NCBI RefSeq assembly: GCF_017498545.1
Contig: NZ_CP071793.1
Coordinates: 4,117,001 to 4,181,000 of the forward strand
DNA from: Sulfidibacter corallicola
Lineage (GTDB): Bacteria > Acidobacteriota > Holophagae > Acanthopleuribacterales > Acanthopleuribacteraceae
Reading direction: 5' to 3'
DNA: 64,000 nt
The notes beneath the pieces are model-generated. The model was not told where the DNA came from and made no database searches. It saw nothing but the letters and a program-made list of their open reading frames with translations. A program made the position numbers and the translations under genes. Shown here in pieces: positions 1 to 8,044 of this stretch. Numbering within the stretch: the first letter of the stretch is position 1; the number at the start of each line of letters is the position of its first letter.

Positions 1-2
1 GA

Positions 3-350
3 CACCAACACGACAGGACCTTCAAGAAGCAGTTGCTGTGCGCCGCATGCAGCCACCACATCACGTTCGAGGAGGCCCGCATCGAGGTCAACGGCGCCCA
101 CGACCATACCTTTTTCAACCCGCTGGGCATCGTCTACCAGGTGGGTTGTTTCAGCATGGCCGGGGGCTGTAGTTTGGTGGGTCCGGCCAGTGACGACTTC
201 TCCTGGTTTCCAGGATACCGGTGGCAGATCGCCCACTGCGGCGCCTGCGGCGTCCATTTGGGTTGGTCGTTCGTGGGAGGCGGCTTCTTTTTTGCCCTGA
301 TCACCAGCCGCCTTGTCGAGGCATCCACCTCCGAAGAAAAAGGCGCCTGA
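3..350 (+). CDS. CULT-domain (cereblon-like) protein, 5' truncated
   Basis: The frame is open to the left edge of the window, so the true start lies outside; a TTG at 33 is internal-looking because coding sequence continues upstream of it. The visible part is essentially one CULT domain, the beta-fold that binds thalidomide-type glutarimides and uracil in cereblon and in small bacterial proteins. Two CxxC pairs (CAAC at the N-terminus, CGAC near the C-terminus) form the zinc site. The three cage tryptophans are present in the motifs SWFPGYRW and HLGWSF. Their spacing of 6 and 14 residues, with an aromatic two residues further on, matches human Trp380, Trp386, Trp400 and Phe402. No Lon-like domain is visible, as in the short bacterial proteins. 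The natural ligand of this bacterial family is not established. It ends 266 bases before the rdgC-like gene. Confidence 0.78.
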   Translation, partial: HQHDRTFKKQLLCAACSHHITFEEARIEVNGAHDHTFFNPLGIVYQVGCFSMAGGCSLVGPASDDFSWFPGYRWQIAHCGACGVHLGWSFVGGGFFFALITSRLVEASTSEEKGA

Positions 351-453
351 TCTTTTCCCGATTTCAACGGCTATCTCGATCTTTTCCAACGCTTCCGATC
401 CTTCGAACCAGACCTCACGACGTGCCCCTCGGCACACCGGGGCGAATGCCCGA

Positions 454-483
454 TTGCGCCCCGCGGAACCATCTTTCTATAAT
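454..483 (+). promoter_or_regulatory. candidate sigma70-type promoter for the rdgC-like gene
   Basis: A perfect TATAAT lies at 478-483. TTGCGC at 454-459, 18 bases upstream, is a weak -35. Transcription would begin near 490 and give a leader of about 125 bases before the start codon at 617. The exact -10 in otherwise GC-rich DNA is the main support. Confidence 0.45.
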
Positions 484-616
484 GGCAGCTTGCCGAGCCG
501 GGACGGGGCGATATGTGCCGGGTTCATCGAGAACGCGTCCAGTCCGGGTGTTTGCCGTCCGGATCCCGCTTTTTTCAGTGAACACCCACCGGGTTCAGGC
601 TTCGAGGAGGTTTATT

Positions 617-1669
617 ATGGGTTTTCTCTCGGGTAGTCTCGCATGTACCCGTTTCAATATCGTTTCCATGCCGGAATCGCCAAACTTCGAGTTGGCGGCC
701 TTTCGCCTGATTCAGCCCGGCTCCAACATTACCGAAAGCAGCGGTTTCGTTCCTTTTGAAATCGACGAGCCCTACGATTGGGGCGCGCAACGATTCGCGT
801 TCCGCGTACGCATGGACAAGATCAACATCGACAGCACCCTGGTCAAGGAACGCCTGCGCGAGTTGATCAAGGGCGAGCTGGATCGCGGCGAGCGCCTCGG
901 CCCCAAGAAAAAGAAAAAATTGAAAGAGTTGGCCGAGGAAGAGATTTTGGCGCAATCGGCACCGCGCTCGAAAGTCATCGAAGCGGTGATCGACGGATCG
1001 CTCCTCTACGTGGGCAGCACCTCCAAGAGTCACTTGGGCAACGTGCTGGCCCTGCTTCAGAAGGTCGGCGTCGAAGTCGAGTACAAGACGCCCTGGCTGG
1101 AGCGCGGCTGGGAAGAAGAGCCCAGCGAGCTGGTCGACCTGAAAGAGCCGGGCCAATCCCTGTTCGGCTGCCGTTTCCTCAAGGAACTGCTCAACGAGGA
1201 AGAGTTCTTTGTCGAGCCTGAAAAGGGCAGCATCAAGTTAGCCACCCACACCCACGCCAAGGTCACCCTGACGGGCGAGGTCCTGGGCGAACTGGATCGT
1301 TACATCGAAGAGGGTGCCGAGCTGCTGTCCGCCAAGCTGATTTTCGGGGAGCTGCCCTTTTCCTTCGACGCCCTGGCCTATCGACTGAACGGCCTGAAGC
1401 TGCAGAACGTCAAGGGCGAACACTGGACCGAAACCCTGGATGAGCGTCTGGACATGCTGAAAGGCGTCTGGGAAACCCTCGACGAGAAGTTCACCGCGCT
1501 GATGGCCGACGGCACCCCGGCGGTTCCGCCCCTGACCATTACCACCGCGCCTTCGACGGCTGACGAACAAGCGCAATCGGCAGAAGAGACCGAGATGGCG
1601 GAAGATCGAAGTGCGGACGAAGCCGATGCGGCGACCCCCGAGGGCGAAGCCGTTTTAGCCTCGGAATAA
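617..1669 (+). CDS. rdgC: RdgC-like recombination-associated protein
   Basis: A 350-residue cytoplasmic protein that resembles RdgC, the ring-shaped DNA-binding protein that limits RecA loading in Proteobacteria. Shared traits are a short hydrophobic N-terminal strand, a charged Lys-rich helix region near residues 90-110 (GPKKKKK), a following IDGSLLYVGSTS strand similar to the RdgC segment after its basic helix, and the C-terminal order of helices and strands. It is longer than the usual 300 residues. The extra length is an acidic Ala/Glu/Asp-rich tail from about residue 300 that looks disordered. The ATG at 617 was chosen because a strong GAGGAGG lies just upstream; the frame is open further upstream but has no good start. 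RdgC is rare outside Proteobacteria, so the family call is by pattern and should be treated as likely rather than certain. Confidence 0.68.
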   Translation: MGFLSGSLACTRFNIVSMPESPNFELAAFRLIQPGSNITESSGFVPFEIDEPYDWGAQRFAFRVRMDKINIDSTLVKERLRELIKGELDRGERLGPKKKKKLKELAEEEILAQSAPRSKVIEAVIDGSLLYVGSTSKSHLGNVLALLQKVGVEVEYKTPWLERGWEEEPSELVDLKEPGQSLFGCRFLKELLNEEEFFVEPEKGSIKLATHTHAKVTLTGEVLGELDRYIEEGAELLSAKLIFGELPFSFDALAYRLNGLKLQNVKGEHWTETLDERLDMLKGVWETLDEKFTALMADGTPAVPPLTITTAPSTADEQAQSAEETEMAEDRSADEADAATPEGEAVLASE

Positions 1670-1698
1670 AAAAAATGCCGGCGTGAAAAACGCCGGCA
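1668..1698 (-). terminator. rho-independent terminator for the TauE/SafE gene
   Basis: A perfect 9-bp stem, TGCCGGCGT (1676-1684) and ACGCCGGCA (1690-1698), encloses a 5-base loop. On the minus strand it is followed by eight T residues, so it ends minus-strand transcripts coming from the permease gene. It directly abuts the stop codon of the rdgC-like gene and may also slow plus-strand transcripts, although no T tract follows on that strand. Confidence 0.8.
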
Positions 1699-1834
1699 CC
1701 TAAATGGAGGTTAGAGATGGTTGCACCACATGAGAATGCGGCCATCACCTCCTTGAACAGGCCTACGCGGAAGTTTTATTTCATTCGATCGAGATGATTT
1801 TCATCACTTCCGCGCGTCATCGCTTTCGCGGCGC

Positions 1835-2575
1835 CTATCCCAGCAGCGGCCCGATTCCGCGAGCCAGGTAGACGCCGCCGATGGTCAGGACTGTCCAACT
1901 GCACGCTTGGCGGAAGCGTGCTTCGTTGAGGAATTCCAGCAGCTTGCGACCGATGATCGTACCCGTCATACCGACCAGGACGACACCCGGAAAGATCCAA
2001 ATGGGAAGCTCCGCTTCGCTACCCGCACGCCACATGACCGCGCCGAAATAGCCGATTTTCAAGAGATGCCCCAGCATTTGGGTGAAGGATTTGGTGCCGA
2101 TCACCTGGAAGCGATCCAGTTTGGTATCCAAGAAAAACACATCCAACAGGGGACCCGAAACCCCTGCCGTCATTTGCGCGAAGGTCACGCACAGCCCACA
2201 TAAAAAGGCGTGGCCCGGCCGGGTGAAATCGAGTTGGGGCATTTTGGGGAGCAAGTTGAGAAAGGGAATGGCACCCAACACGAGAAACAGGGTGCTCTTG
2301 TCCAGCACCAACCCCGAGGCGATGACGGTGGCGGCACTGATCGCCATGCCGGCGAAAAACGGCGCCAGGGTAGGCCGGTAGATGTGTTGCCGGAAGAGCC
2401 AGGTTCGCGTGCCGTTGGCGCCGGTTTGCGTGACGCCGTGCAAGACCATCGCCGCGGGTACGGGGAGCAACATCGCGAAGACGCCGATCAAGATCATGCC
2501 ACCCCCCATCCCCAGCACACCGGACAGAATCGACGTCAACAACACCGCAAGCAAAAGTCCAAAGAAAAGCCACAT
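1835..2575 (-). CDS. TauE/SafE-family sulfite/anion exporter permease
   Basis: A 246-residue inner-membrane protein made almost entirely of hydrophobic helices, about eight, with the internally duplicated layout of the TauE/SafE (DUF81) family, which moves sulfite, sulfoacetate or other organosulfur anions. The first repeat begins with a Gly-rich turn (GVLGMGGG) typical of the family and the second carries the related AGVSGP segment. The ATG at 2575 gives the family length of about 250 residues and has GGAG nine bases upstream; the longer open frame would add 87 non-hydrophobic residues. It is divergent from a LysR regulator across 239 bases, a usual arrangement for a regulator and its target transporter. 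The substrate cannot be read from the sequence. Confidence 0.85.
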   Translation of the reverse strand: MWLFFGLLLAVLLTSILSGVLGMGGGMILIGVFAMLLPVPAAMVLHGVTQTGANGTRTWLFRQHIYRPTLAPFFAGMAISAATVIASGLVLDKSTLFLVLGAIPFLNLLPKMPQLDFTRPGHAFLCGLCVTFAQMTAGVSGPLLDVFFLDTKLDRFQVIGTKSFTQMLGHLLKIGYFGAVMWRAGSEAELPIWIFPGVVLVGMTGTIIGRKLLEFLNEARFRQACSWTVLTIGGVYLARGIGPLLG

Positions 2576-2814
2576 CACGACATACTCCGTCCATTGAAAT
2601 CCCGATCGGGTGACGACGGGTTCGTTTCCCGGCCCGTTCCGCGTTCCATGGAGCCAACAAAAGTCGTAGCGGAAACTGGCGGACGGGATTCCGAAAACCC
2701 GTTCCATTTGTTCTGCACATAAGATCGCCCAACCGTTAAAATGACACAAGCGATTTGGTCGACTAGGACCCATTCCAAAGAGGCATAGATCATCGCCATT
2801 GGGGAGGCCGTCCC

Positions 2815-3729
2815 GTGTTTTCCAATCTCGAGGCATTGTTCGCCCTGGCGGAAACCGGAACCATGAGCAAGGCCGCCGTCCGCCTGCATGTCTCGCAATC
2901 CGCGGTCAGCAAGCGGATCGCGACGCTCGAACGCGACCTGGGCCAGAAACTCGTGGAGCCGGAAGGGCGCCGGGTCAAGCTGACACCCTTTGCGGAGCGG
3001 CTCCTGGCTCGAGCGGCCCCGATCGTCGGCGACTTGAAGGACATCCTCTACGGCGAGGCGGCCGTCATGCGGGGCAAGCTGGTGCTCGCCGTTTCCGAAT
3101 CCGTCCTGGCTTCGTGGGGACCGGTGGCATTGCAAAGGGTGTTGGCGCAGCTACCCGAAATTCACCTGGAGGTGCACGCCCATTCGAGCCCGATGGGTAT
3201 CGAGCGCGTCCGCGCCGGCGAAGCCATGCTGGCGATCGTGGCCGGCACCGACACTACCGACCTGCGCACCTTGAAGCTGATCGAGGAGCCCATGGTCATC
3301 ATTCCCTCGCGGCTCGCGCCCTTCATCCCGGACGACATCCTGCCGGTACTCACGATCGAGGCCCAATCGGCGACCTGGCGCTGCCTGTCGCAGCGCATCG
3401 AGCGCGATTCGCGCGAATGGCCGTTCCAAATCACCGTGCGGGGCACCCTACAGACGTTCACGGGCATTGCCCAAATGGCCCGAGCCGGGTTCGGCCACGG
3501 CCTGGTTCCCCTGAGCGTGGCGCGTTCGCTGGGGATCGCCGAGCACCATCTGTTCCCCTTGCCGGCTCCCGGCCTGACACGGCCCGTCAGCCTGATCGGA
3601 CGCGGTTCGACGATCGCCCGCCCGCTGGTGAAGGCCTTCACCGAAAGCCTGCAACAGGCTGTCGTGGCAATGAACCTGGCGGAAACGATCACCCCGCCGA
3701 GCACTCAGGTTCCGCTGGAACCGCTGTAG
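2815..3729 (+). CDS. LysR-family transcriptional regulator
   Basis: A 304-residue LTTR. Residues 1-60 are the winged helix-turn-helix, with the family signature ALAETGTMSKAAVRLHVSQS followed by a basic recognition helix and linker helix. Residues 90-300 form the two-lobed effector-binding domain. The start is a GTG preceded by GGGGAGG at 2801-2807. Divergence from the TauE/SafE permease suggests it controls that gene in response to the exported anion, or its own gene; this is inferred from context only. It converges on the response-regulator gene with just 13 bases between the stop codons. Confidence 0.9.
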   Translation: MFSNLEALFALAETGTMSKAAVRLHVSQSAVSKRIATLERDLGQKLVEPEGRRVKLTPFAERLLARAAPIVGDLKDILYGEAAVMRGKLVLAVSESVLASWGPVALQRVLAQLPEIHLEVHAHSSPMGIERVRAGEAMLAIVAGTDTTDLRTLKLIEEPMVIIPSRLAPFIPDDILPVLTIEAQSATWRCLSQRIERDSREWPFQITVRGTLQTFTGIAQMARAGFGHGLVPLSVARSLGIAEHHLFPLPAPGLTRPVSLIGRGSTIARPLVKAFTESLQQAVVAMNLAETITPPSTQVPLEPL

Positions 3730-3742
3730 CGGTGGCGGCCAC

Positions 3743-4543
3743 TCACGCCGAGGCCTGGTCTCCACTCTTGTTCTTGCGCAGCTTCTTCATGATGTTCATC
3801 ACGCTCTTGGCCGTGAACGGCTTCTGCAAAACCGCCGTCACCCGATCCTTGTCGATCTTTTCCAAATTGAGGCCGGTGATGAAATAGGTCGGCACCGTGT
3901 GGCCTTCCTTGCGCAACCAGGCCACGAAATCGAATCCCGACTCGCGCGGCATCATGATGTCGCAAAATATCAGGTCGGGTACCCCACGACCCTGAATCAG
4001 GCGACGCGCTTCCTCCGCACTGGTGGCCCGCATGAACTCGGCCCCCATGCTCTTGACGATGATGCTGAGCATGTCCAAAATCTGGTCCTCGTCGTCAATC
4101 GCCAGAACGTACATGCCCTTGCAGAGATCCTTGGGTTTGATGGGCTTCCTCTGTTCACCGAAAATGGGAAGCCCTTGCTCCTTCCAGGCACACTCGATTT
4201 TCACCTTGAGCTTTTTGTTGCCCTCACGCAGGGCCAGCAGCTTTTCGTAACCCGGTACATTCGGGGGCAAATTGAAGTGGGAATCATGGGCGTCCACGTA
4301 AAAAACGGGATCTCCCTGCTCGATCATGAACACCAATTTCATGTGGGGATAATTGGCGTTCCCCAGGCGCAAATTATATCGCTCCCCTTCCTTTTCCAGA
4401 CGCGACCAGCTTAGCAGGTCCTGCTCGCCTTCCAGTTCGCCGAGGCTATCAGACATTTCCTGTATCGCGGACGGGACACCGTCCGGATAGGCATGCTTGA
4501 GAAATACCTGGGTGGCTAGTTGCACCATCTGATTGAGGTTCAT
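3743..4543 (-). CDS. response regulator with a C-terminal receiver and an unassigned N-terminal domain
   Basis: A 266-residue protein. Residues 145-260 are a receiver domain: acidic cluster DDE at 150-152, phospho-acceptor Asp195 in FCDIMMP, switch Thr in FITG and conserved Lys in LQKPF. Residues 1-140 are a mixed alpha/beta module that I do not recognise; it has no helix-turn-helix, so this is not an ordinary DNA-binding regulator. Having the receiver at the C-terminus is the reverse of the usual order. The start codon overlaps the stop of the upstream histidine kinase by 4 bases (ATGA), so the two are translationally coupled and very likely form a cognate pair. Confidence 0.82.
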   Translation of the reverse strand: MNLNQMVQLATQVFLKHAYPDGVPSAIQEMSDSLGELEGEQDLLSWSRLEKEGERYNLRLGNANYPHMKLVFMIEQGDPVFYVDAHDSHFNLPPNVPGYEKLLALREGNKKLKVKIECAWKEQGLPIFGEQRKPIKPKDLCKGMYVLAIDDEDQILDMLSIIVKSMGAEFMRATSAEEARRLIQGRGVPDLIFCDIMMPRESGFDFVAWLRKEGHTVPTYFITGLNLEKIDKDRVTAVLQKPFTAKSVMNIMKKLRKNKSGDQASA

Positions 4544-5820
4544 TCTTGTGTGACCATTGGGAGGTAAAAAGTAAAAGAGCTGCCTTGATTGAGACCGGAG
4601 CTTGAAGCCCCTATTTTACCACCAAGTTCGCTTAAAATCCCCTTACAAAGTGCCAAACCCACGCCAATCCCTCGAGTCATGTATTCAAATTGTCCCGTCT
4701 TGTGGTAATTCACATCGGTTACCTGATAGAATTCGTCAAAAATTTTCTCGAGATCCTCTTCTTTGATCCCGATGCCGGTATCCGCGATTTCGAACCATCC
4801 CTTGTTGTCTTGAATCCAGGTCTTGACTTCAATTTTACCGTGATCGGGGGTAAAACAAATCGCATTTTTCAATAAATTGCTCAAAACCTGCTCGATAAGG
4901 TTGGGATCGGCCTGCACCCAGATCGGTTCGTCGGATCGCTCCATGTGAAAATCTAAATTTCGGATTTTCATAAAAAACGACATGCCTTCCCGAACATTTT
5001 TGAAAATTTCATTAATGTCGACAACTTCTAGATTCATCGGGAATTTTTTCAGCGCCAAACGGGTGAGATCGGTAATCTTGGTGATCAGGTCGCTCATCTT
5101 GGCCAGACTGGTCTGGGAGATCTGCAACACCCGATGGGTATCGTCGTTCAATTCGCCCAGCATGCCTTCCAGCAGCAGGTCGATGTAGCCCGTGGCAATC
5201 GACAGCGGCGTGCGCAGTTCGTGCGAGGTGATCCCCACGATGTTTTCCTTCAGTCGGGTGAGCCGCTGAAGCTCCAGGTTCCAATTCTGACTCTGCTCGT
5301 AGGCGTGCAGCAGTTCTTCCTTGCTTTGCCGCAGCTCCTGGTTGGTTTTTTCCAATTCCTCGATTTTAGCCTGAAGCTTATTGACGAGCGTTACGTTGAA
5401 GTCACGCAGGATCCGCGTTTTGTTGGCGGGCTCGATACGTTCGTGCTCGCCCTTGAGATAGCGCCGCACCTGATCGGCGAAGGTGCGGGCATTGATGGGC
5501 TTTTCGATGTAACCGTCACAACCGGCCACCAGGGCCTGATCGCGATCGCGCTTGGAGGTCTTGGAGGTCAGCGCCACGATGGGCACCTTGGCCAGGCCGG
5601 GCAGGGACTTGATCTTGGTGGCAGCCCCGAGTCCGTCGATCTGGGGCAGCTCCAGGTCCATGAGGATCAGATCGGGCTTGAGGTCGATCGCCTGCTTGAT
5701 GCCCTGAATGCCGTCGAAAGCGGAACTCAGTTTGAAGCCGGCGGGTTCGAGAATCTTCCGAATCAGCCGCTGATTGAACTCGTTGTCTTCGATATACAGT
5801 ATGTGGGGCGCGCTTTTCAT
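4540..5820 (-). CDS. hybrid sensor: N-terminal receiver domain plus histidine kinase
   Basis: A 426-residue soluble protein. Residues 5-125 are a receiver domain (acidic residues in YIEDN, phospho-acceptor Asp55 in LILMDLELPQ, Lys in EKPI). A coiled coil follows at about 145-190 (EELEKTNQELRQSKEEL). Next come the HisKA dimerisation helix with His200 in SHELRTP and a HATPase_c domain with an N box (LLKNA), a G1 box (DTGIGI) and a late Gly-rich box (GIGVGL). No membrane segment or PAS sensor is present, so the input is probably phosphorylation of the receiver by another kinase. The ATG at 5820 was preferred over the one at 5835 because GGGAAGG sits six bases upstream of it. It is 37 bases downstream of tsaE on the same strand and coupled to the response-regulator gene. 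Confidence 0.9.
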   Translation of the reverse strand: MKSAPHILYIEDNEFNQRLIRKILEPAGFKLSSAFDGIQGIKQAIDLKPDLILMDLELPQIDGLGAATKIKSLPGLAKVPIVALTSKTSKRDRDQALVAGCDGYIEKPINARTFADQVRRYLKGEHERIEPANKTRILRDFNVTLVNKLQAKIEELEKTNQELRQSKEELLHAYEQSQNWNLELQRLTRLKENIVGITSHELRTPLSIATGYIDLLLEGMLGELNDDTHRVLQISQTSLAKMSDLITKITDLTRLALKKFPMNLEVVDINEIFKNVREGMSFFMKIRNLDFHMERSDEPIWVQADPNLIEQVLSNLLKNAICFTPDHGKIEVKTWIQDNKGWFEIADTGIGIKEEDLEKIFDEFYQVTDVNYHKTGQFEYMTRGIGVGLALCKGILSELGGKIGASSSGLNQGSSFTFYLPMVTQE

Positions 5821-5857
5821 ATGGGGCCTTCCCATAAGGAACGAGCGGGCTCGAACC

Positions 5858-6310
5858 TCAGCGGGGCTCTGGAGTGAGGATCTCTATTTGACGTCGGGAA
5901 TCATCGATAGACTTGATTTTAATCAAAAAGCGAGGATCGGGACATGGGTAATTCCCCAAACGTTCCGGCCACTCGATTAATTTGATGGTGGACGCCCGCA
6001 AAACTTCGTCCAATGCTATCTCTTCCAATTCAAAGGGATCCTCGAAACGGTAGAGGTCGATGTGGTCCACTCCGGGTCCGGCGTGATAGTGGTTGATGAC
6101 GGTGTAGGTCGGAGAATCCACTTCCCAGGGGTCGGGCATGCCGAGCCCCTCGCAAAAGCCACGAACGAAGCTGGTCTTGCCGGCACCGAGATCGCCGTGC
6201 AGCAAGAGGATGTCGCCGGGACGGGTCTGCCGCGCCAACCGGGCGGCGAGCGATTGGGTTTGCTGGACGTCCTCGGTGACGAGGCGCAGGGGGAAGGACA
6301 TGGTCATCAT
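5858..6310 (-). CDS. tsaE: TsaE, tRNA threonylcarbamoyladenosine biosynthesis ATPase
   Basis: A 150-residue P-loop protein of the YjeE/TsaE family, which with TsaB and TsaD drives t6A37 modification of ANN-decoding tRNAs. The Walker A motif is GDLGAGKTSFVRG, the switch region is SPTYTVINHY and the Walker B-like segment HIDLYRFED follows; a WPER motif near the C-terminus is also characteristic. Several start codons are clustered (GTG 6313, ATG 6310, 6307 and 6301); 6310 has GGGA seven bases upstream. It lies between the NAD(P)H-hydrate repair gene, a common neighbour, and the histidine kinase, all on the minus strand. Confidence 0.95.
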   Translation of the reverse strand: MMTMSFPLRLVTEDVQQTQSLAARLARQTRPGDILLLHGDLGAGKTSFVRGFCEGLGMPDPWEVDSPTYTVINHYHAGPGVDHIDLYRFEDPFELEEIALDEVLRASTIKLIEWPERLGNYPCPDPRFLIKIKSIDDSRRQIEILTPEPR

Positions 6311-6540
6311 CACGGGTTCCCAAGAAAAATCGGCGGTCCAAGAGCGACCGGCCTATCAAGACTGCCCTGGATCGGGGGCCCGGTCAAGAACGGGATCCGG
6401 GTGCCGACGCGTTCCGTGCCGGCTCTCACCCGGCGACGGCGCCCTCCGGCAGGCGGCACGACGTGCGCCCGAAGGGTGTCCATCACTTTGGGGTCGTGAG
6501 TCAAATTTCTTTCCAAACCACCTTCTCGGCTCAGGTCCGG

Positions 6541-7983
6541 CTAGTACTTCAAATCTTCGATGATGTCTTCGGCGATCATGCTGTAATCGGGATGGTGACG
6601 CACCCAGCGATCGGCCGCCAATCCATGGCGCAGGCAAGCCGAAAGGACGGCCTCTTCCATCGCACAACCCTGGGCCAGCATGGCGCCGATCATGCCGCTC
6701 AAGACATCACCGCTGCCCGCGGTCGCCAGGGCCACGTTGCCGGTGCCGCAAACGAACAACTCGCCGCCGGGCGAAAGCACCAGGGTGCGGAAACCCTTGA
6801 GCAACAGCCACCCACCGGGAAAGGCTTTTGCCAGGGCGCGAATTGCGGCCAGCCGATCGCGCTGCACCTCGCCGGCGGTGGTGCCCAAAAGGACCGCGGC
6901 CTCACCGGGATGGGGCGTCATCACCCAGTCCTTGCCCGGAAACAACCGCTCTGCGGCGAGAAGGTGGAGCCCGTCGGCATCCCAGACGATCGAACGATCT
7001 CGTAAATCCCATTGGCGCAGGTGCGACCACGCCGCTTCAGCTCGCGAAAGACCGGGACCGATCACCAGCGCGTCGAAGTCGCCCACCTGTTTCCAACGAT
7101 CCACGTGATCGACCATGACCGAACCCGGTTGGCCGAAGTAGGCCGGTTGATCGGTCAGAACGCGCACTTTGCCCGCACCGAAACGCAGTGCGGCGCGCGC
7201 GGCGAGGGACGCGGCCCCGGCCATGCCGGCAAAGCCACCGACGACACCCAAATATCCGTAACGACCCTTGTGTCCTTCCACATCGCGGGTCGGTCGCTGA
7301 AAATCGCGGCCTTCCACCAGCCAACTCCCGGTCCGCGCCTCGTCACTGAACGAAATCCCGATATCGTGCACCCGCACGTCGCCGCAGGAGAGGCAGGCCG
7401 GGGTGACCACATGGGCGAATTTGAGGCATTGAAACGTCACGGTCAGGCGTGCACGCACGGCCGGACCGTCGACTCGGCCGTGATCGCCACTCAAGCCGGA
7501 AGGGATGTCGACGGCGAGCACCCTCAGGCCCGAGACATTGAGCCTTTCGATCAAGTTCGCCAGCCCGCCCGTGATCGGCCTGCTCAGGCCGGTTCCGAAC
7601 AGGGCGTCCACCACCCAGTCGCAACCGAGCGGAAGCCCGAAGGTCGCCGGATCCTCGATGACGGAAATGTCGACCGCTAGGTCGCGCAGCCTTTGGTGGT
7701 TCAGTGCGGCGTCACCTCGGTAGGTTTCTCCGTCCTGGAGCAGGAACACCCGAACCGTTACGCCCTCCCCATGTAACAATCGGGCGATGGCCAACCCATC
7801 GCCGCCGTTGTTGCCGGGACCCGCGAGCACGGTCACCAGGGAATCCGGCCTCAGCTCTTCCATCAATTCGCCGACGCAGGCCCGCGCGGCCCGCTCCATC
7901 AACTCGATTCCGGGCACACCCAGCCGTTCGATGGTGTATCGATCGGCCGCGGCCATTTCCGAAGCACTGACGATAGCTTTCAC
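6541..7983 (-). CDS. nnr: bifunctional NAD(P)H-hydrate epimerase / ADP-dependent NAD(P)H-hydrate dehydratase
   Basis: A 480-residue two-domain repair enzyme that converts damaged R- and S-NAD(P)HX back to NAD(P)H. Residues 1-205 are the YjeF_N epimerase domain with AGPGNNGGDGLA and the catalytic region VDALFGTGL. Residues 225-480 are the ribokinase-like dehydratase domain with VIGPGL, TPHPGEAAVLL and the nucleotide-binding ATAGSGDVLSG. A GTG at 7983 with AGGA seven bases upstream gives an N-terminus VKAIVSASEM, matching the usual family start; a GTG nine codons upstream is an alternative. The length is close to E. coli YjeF/Nnr. Confidence 0.94.
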   Translation of the reverse strand: MKAIVSASEMAAADRYTIERLGVPGIELMERAARACVGELMEELRPDSLVTVLAGPGNNGGDGLAIARLLHGEGVTVRVFLLQDGETYRGDAALNHQRLRDLAVDISVIEDPATFGLPLGCDWVVDALFGTGLSRPITGGLANLIERLNVSGLRVLAVDIPSGLSGDHGRVDGPAVRARLTVTFQCLKFAHVVTPACLSCGDVRVHDIGISFSDEARTGSWLVEGRDFQRPTRDVEGHKGRYGYLGVVGGFAGMAGAASLAARAALRFGAGKVRVLTDQPAYFGQPGSVMVDHVDRWKQVGDFDALVIGPGLSRAEAAWSHLRQWDLRDRSIVWDADGLHLLAAERLFPGKDWVMTPHPGEAAVLLGTTAGEVQRDRLAAIRALAKAFPGGWLLLKGFRTLVLSPGGELFVCGTGNVALATAGSGDVLSGMIGAMLAQGCAMEEAVLSACLRHGLAADRWVRHHPDYSMIAEDIIEDLKY

Positions 7984-8044
7984 GATCCTGTCCTGATCGG
8001 TCGAGCCCACGCCCCGGCTCGACCGCTTCCAATGCGGGTGATCC

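Noticed and set aside
6314..6540. A short open frame on the minus strand between nnr and tsaE
   Set aside because: It is Arg/Pro/Gly-rich, starts at TTG and overlaps tsaE; it looks like read-through of GC-rich spacer.
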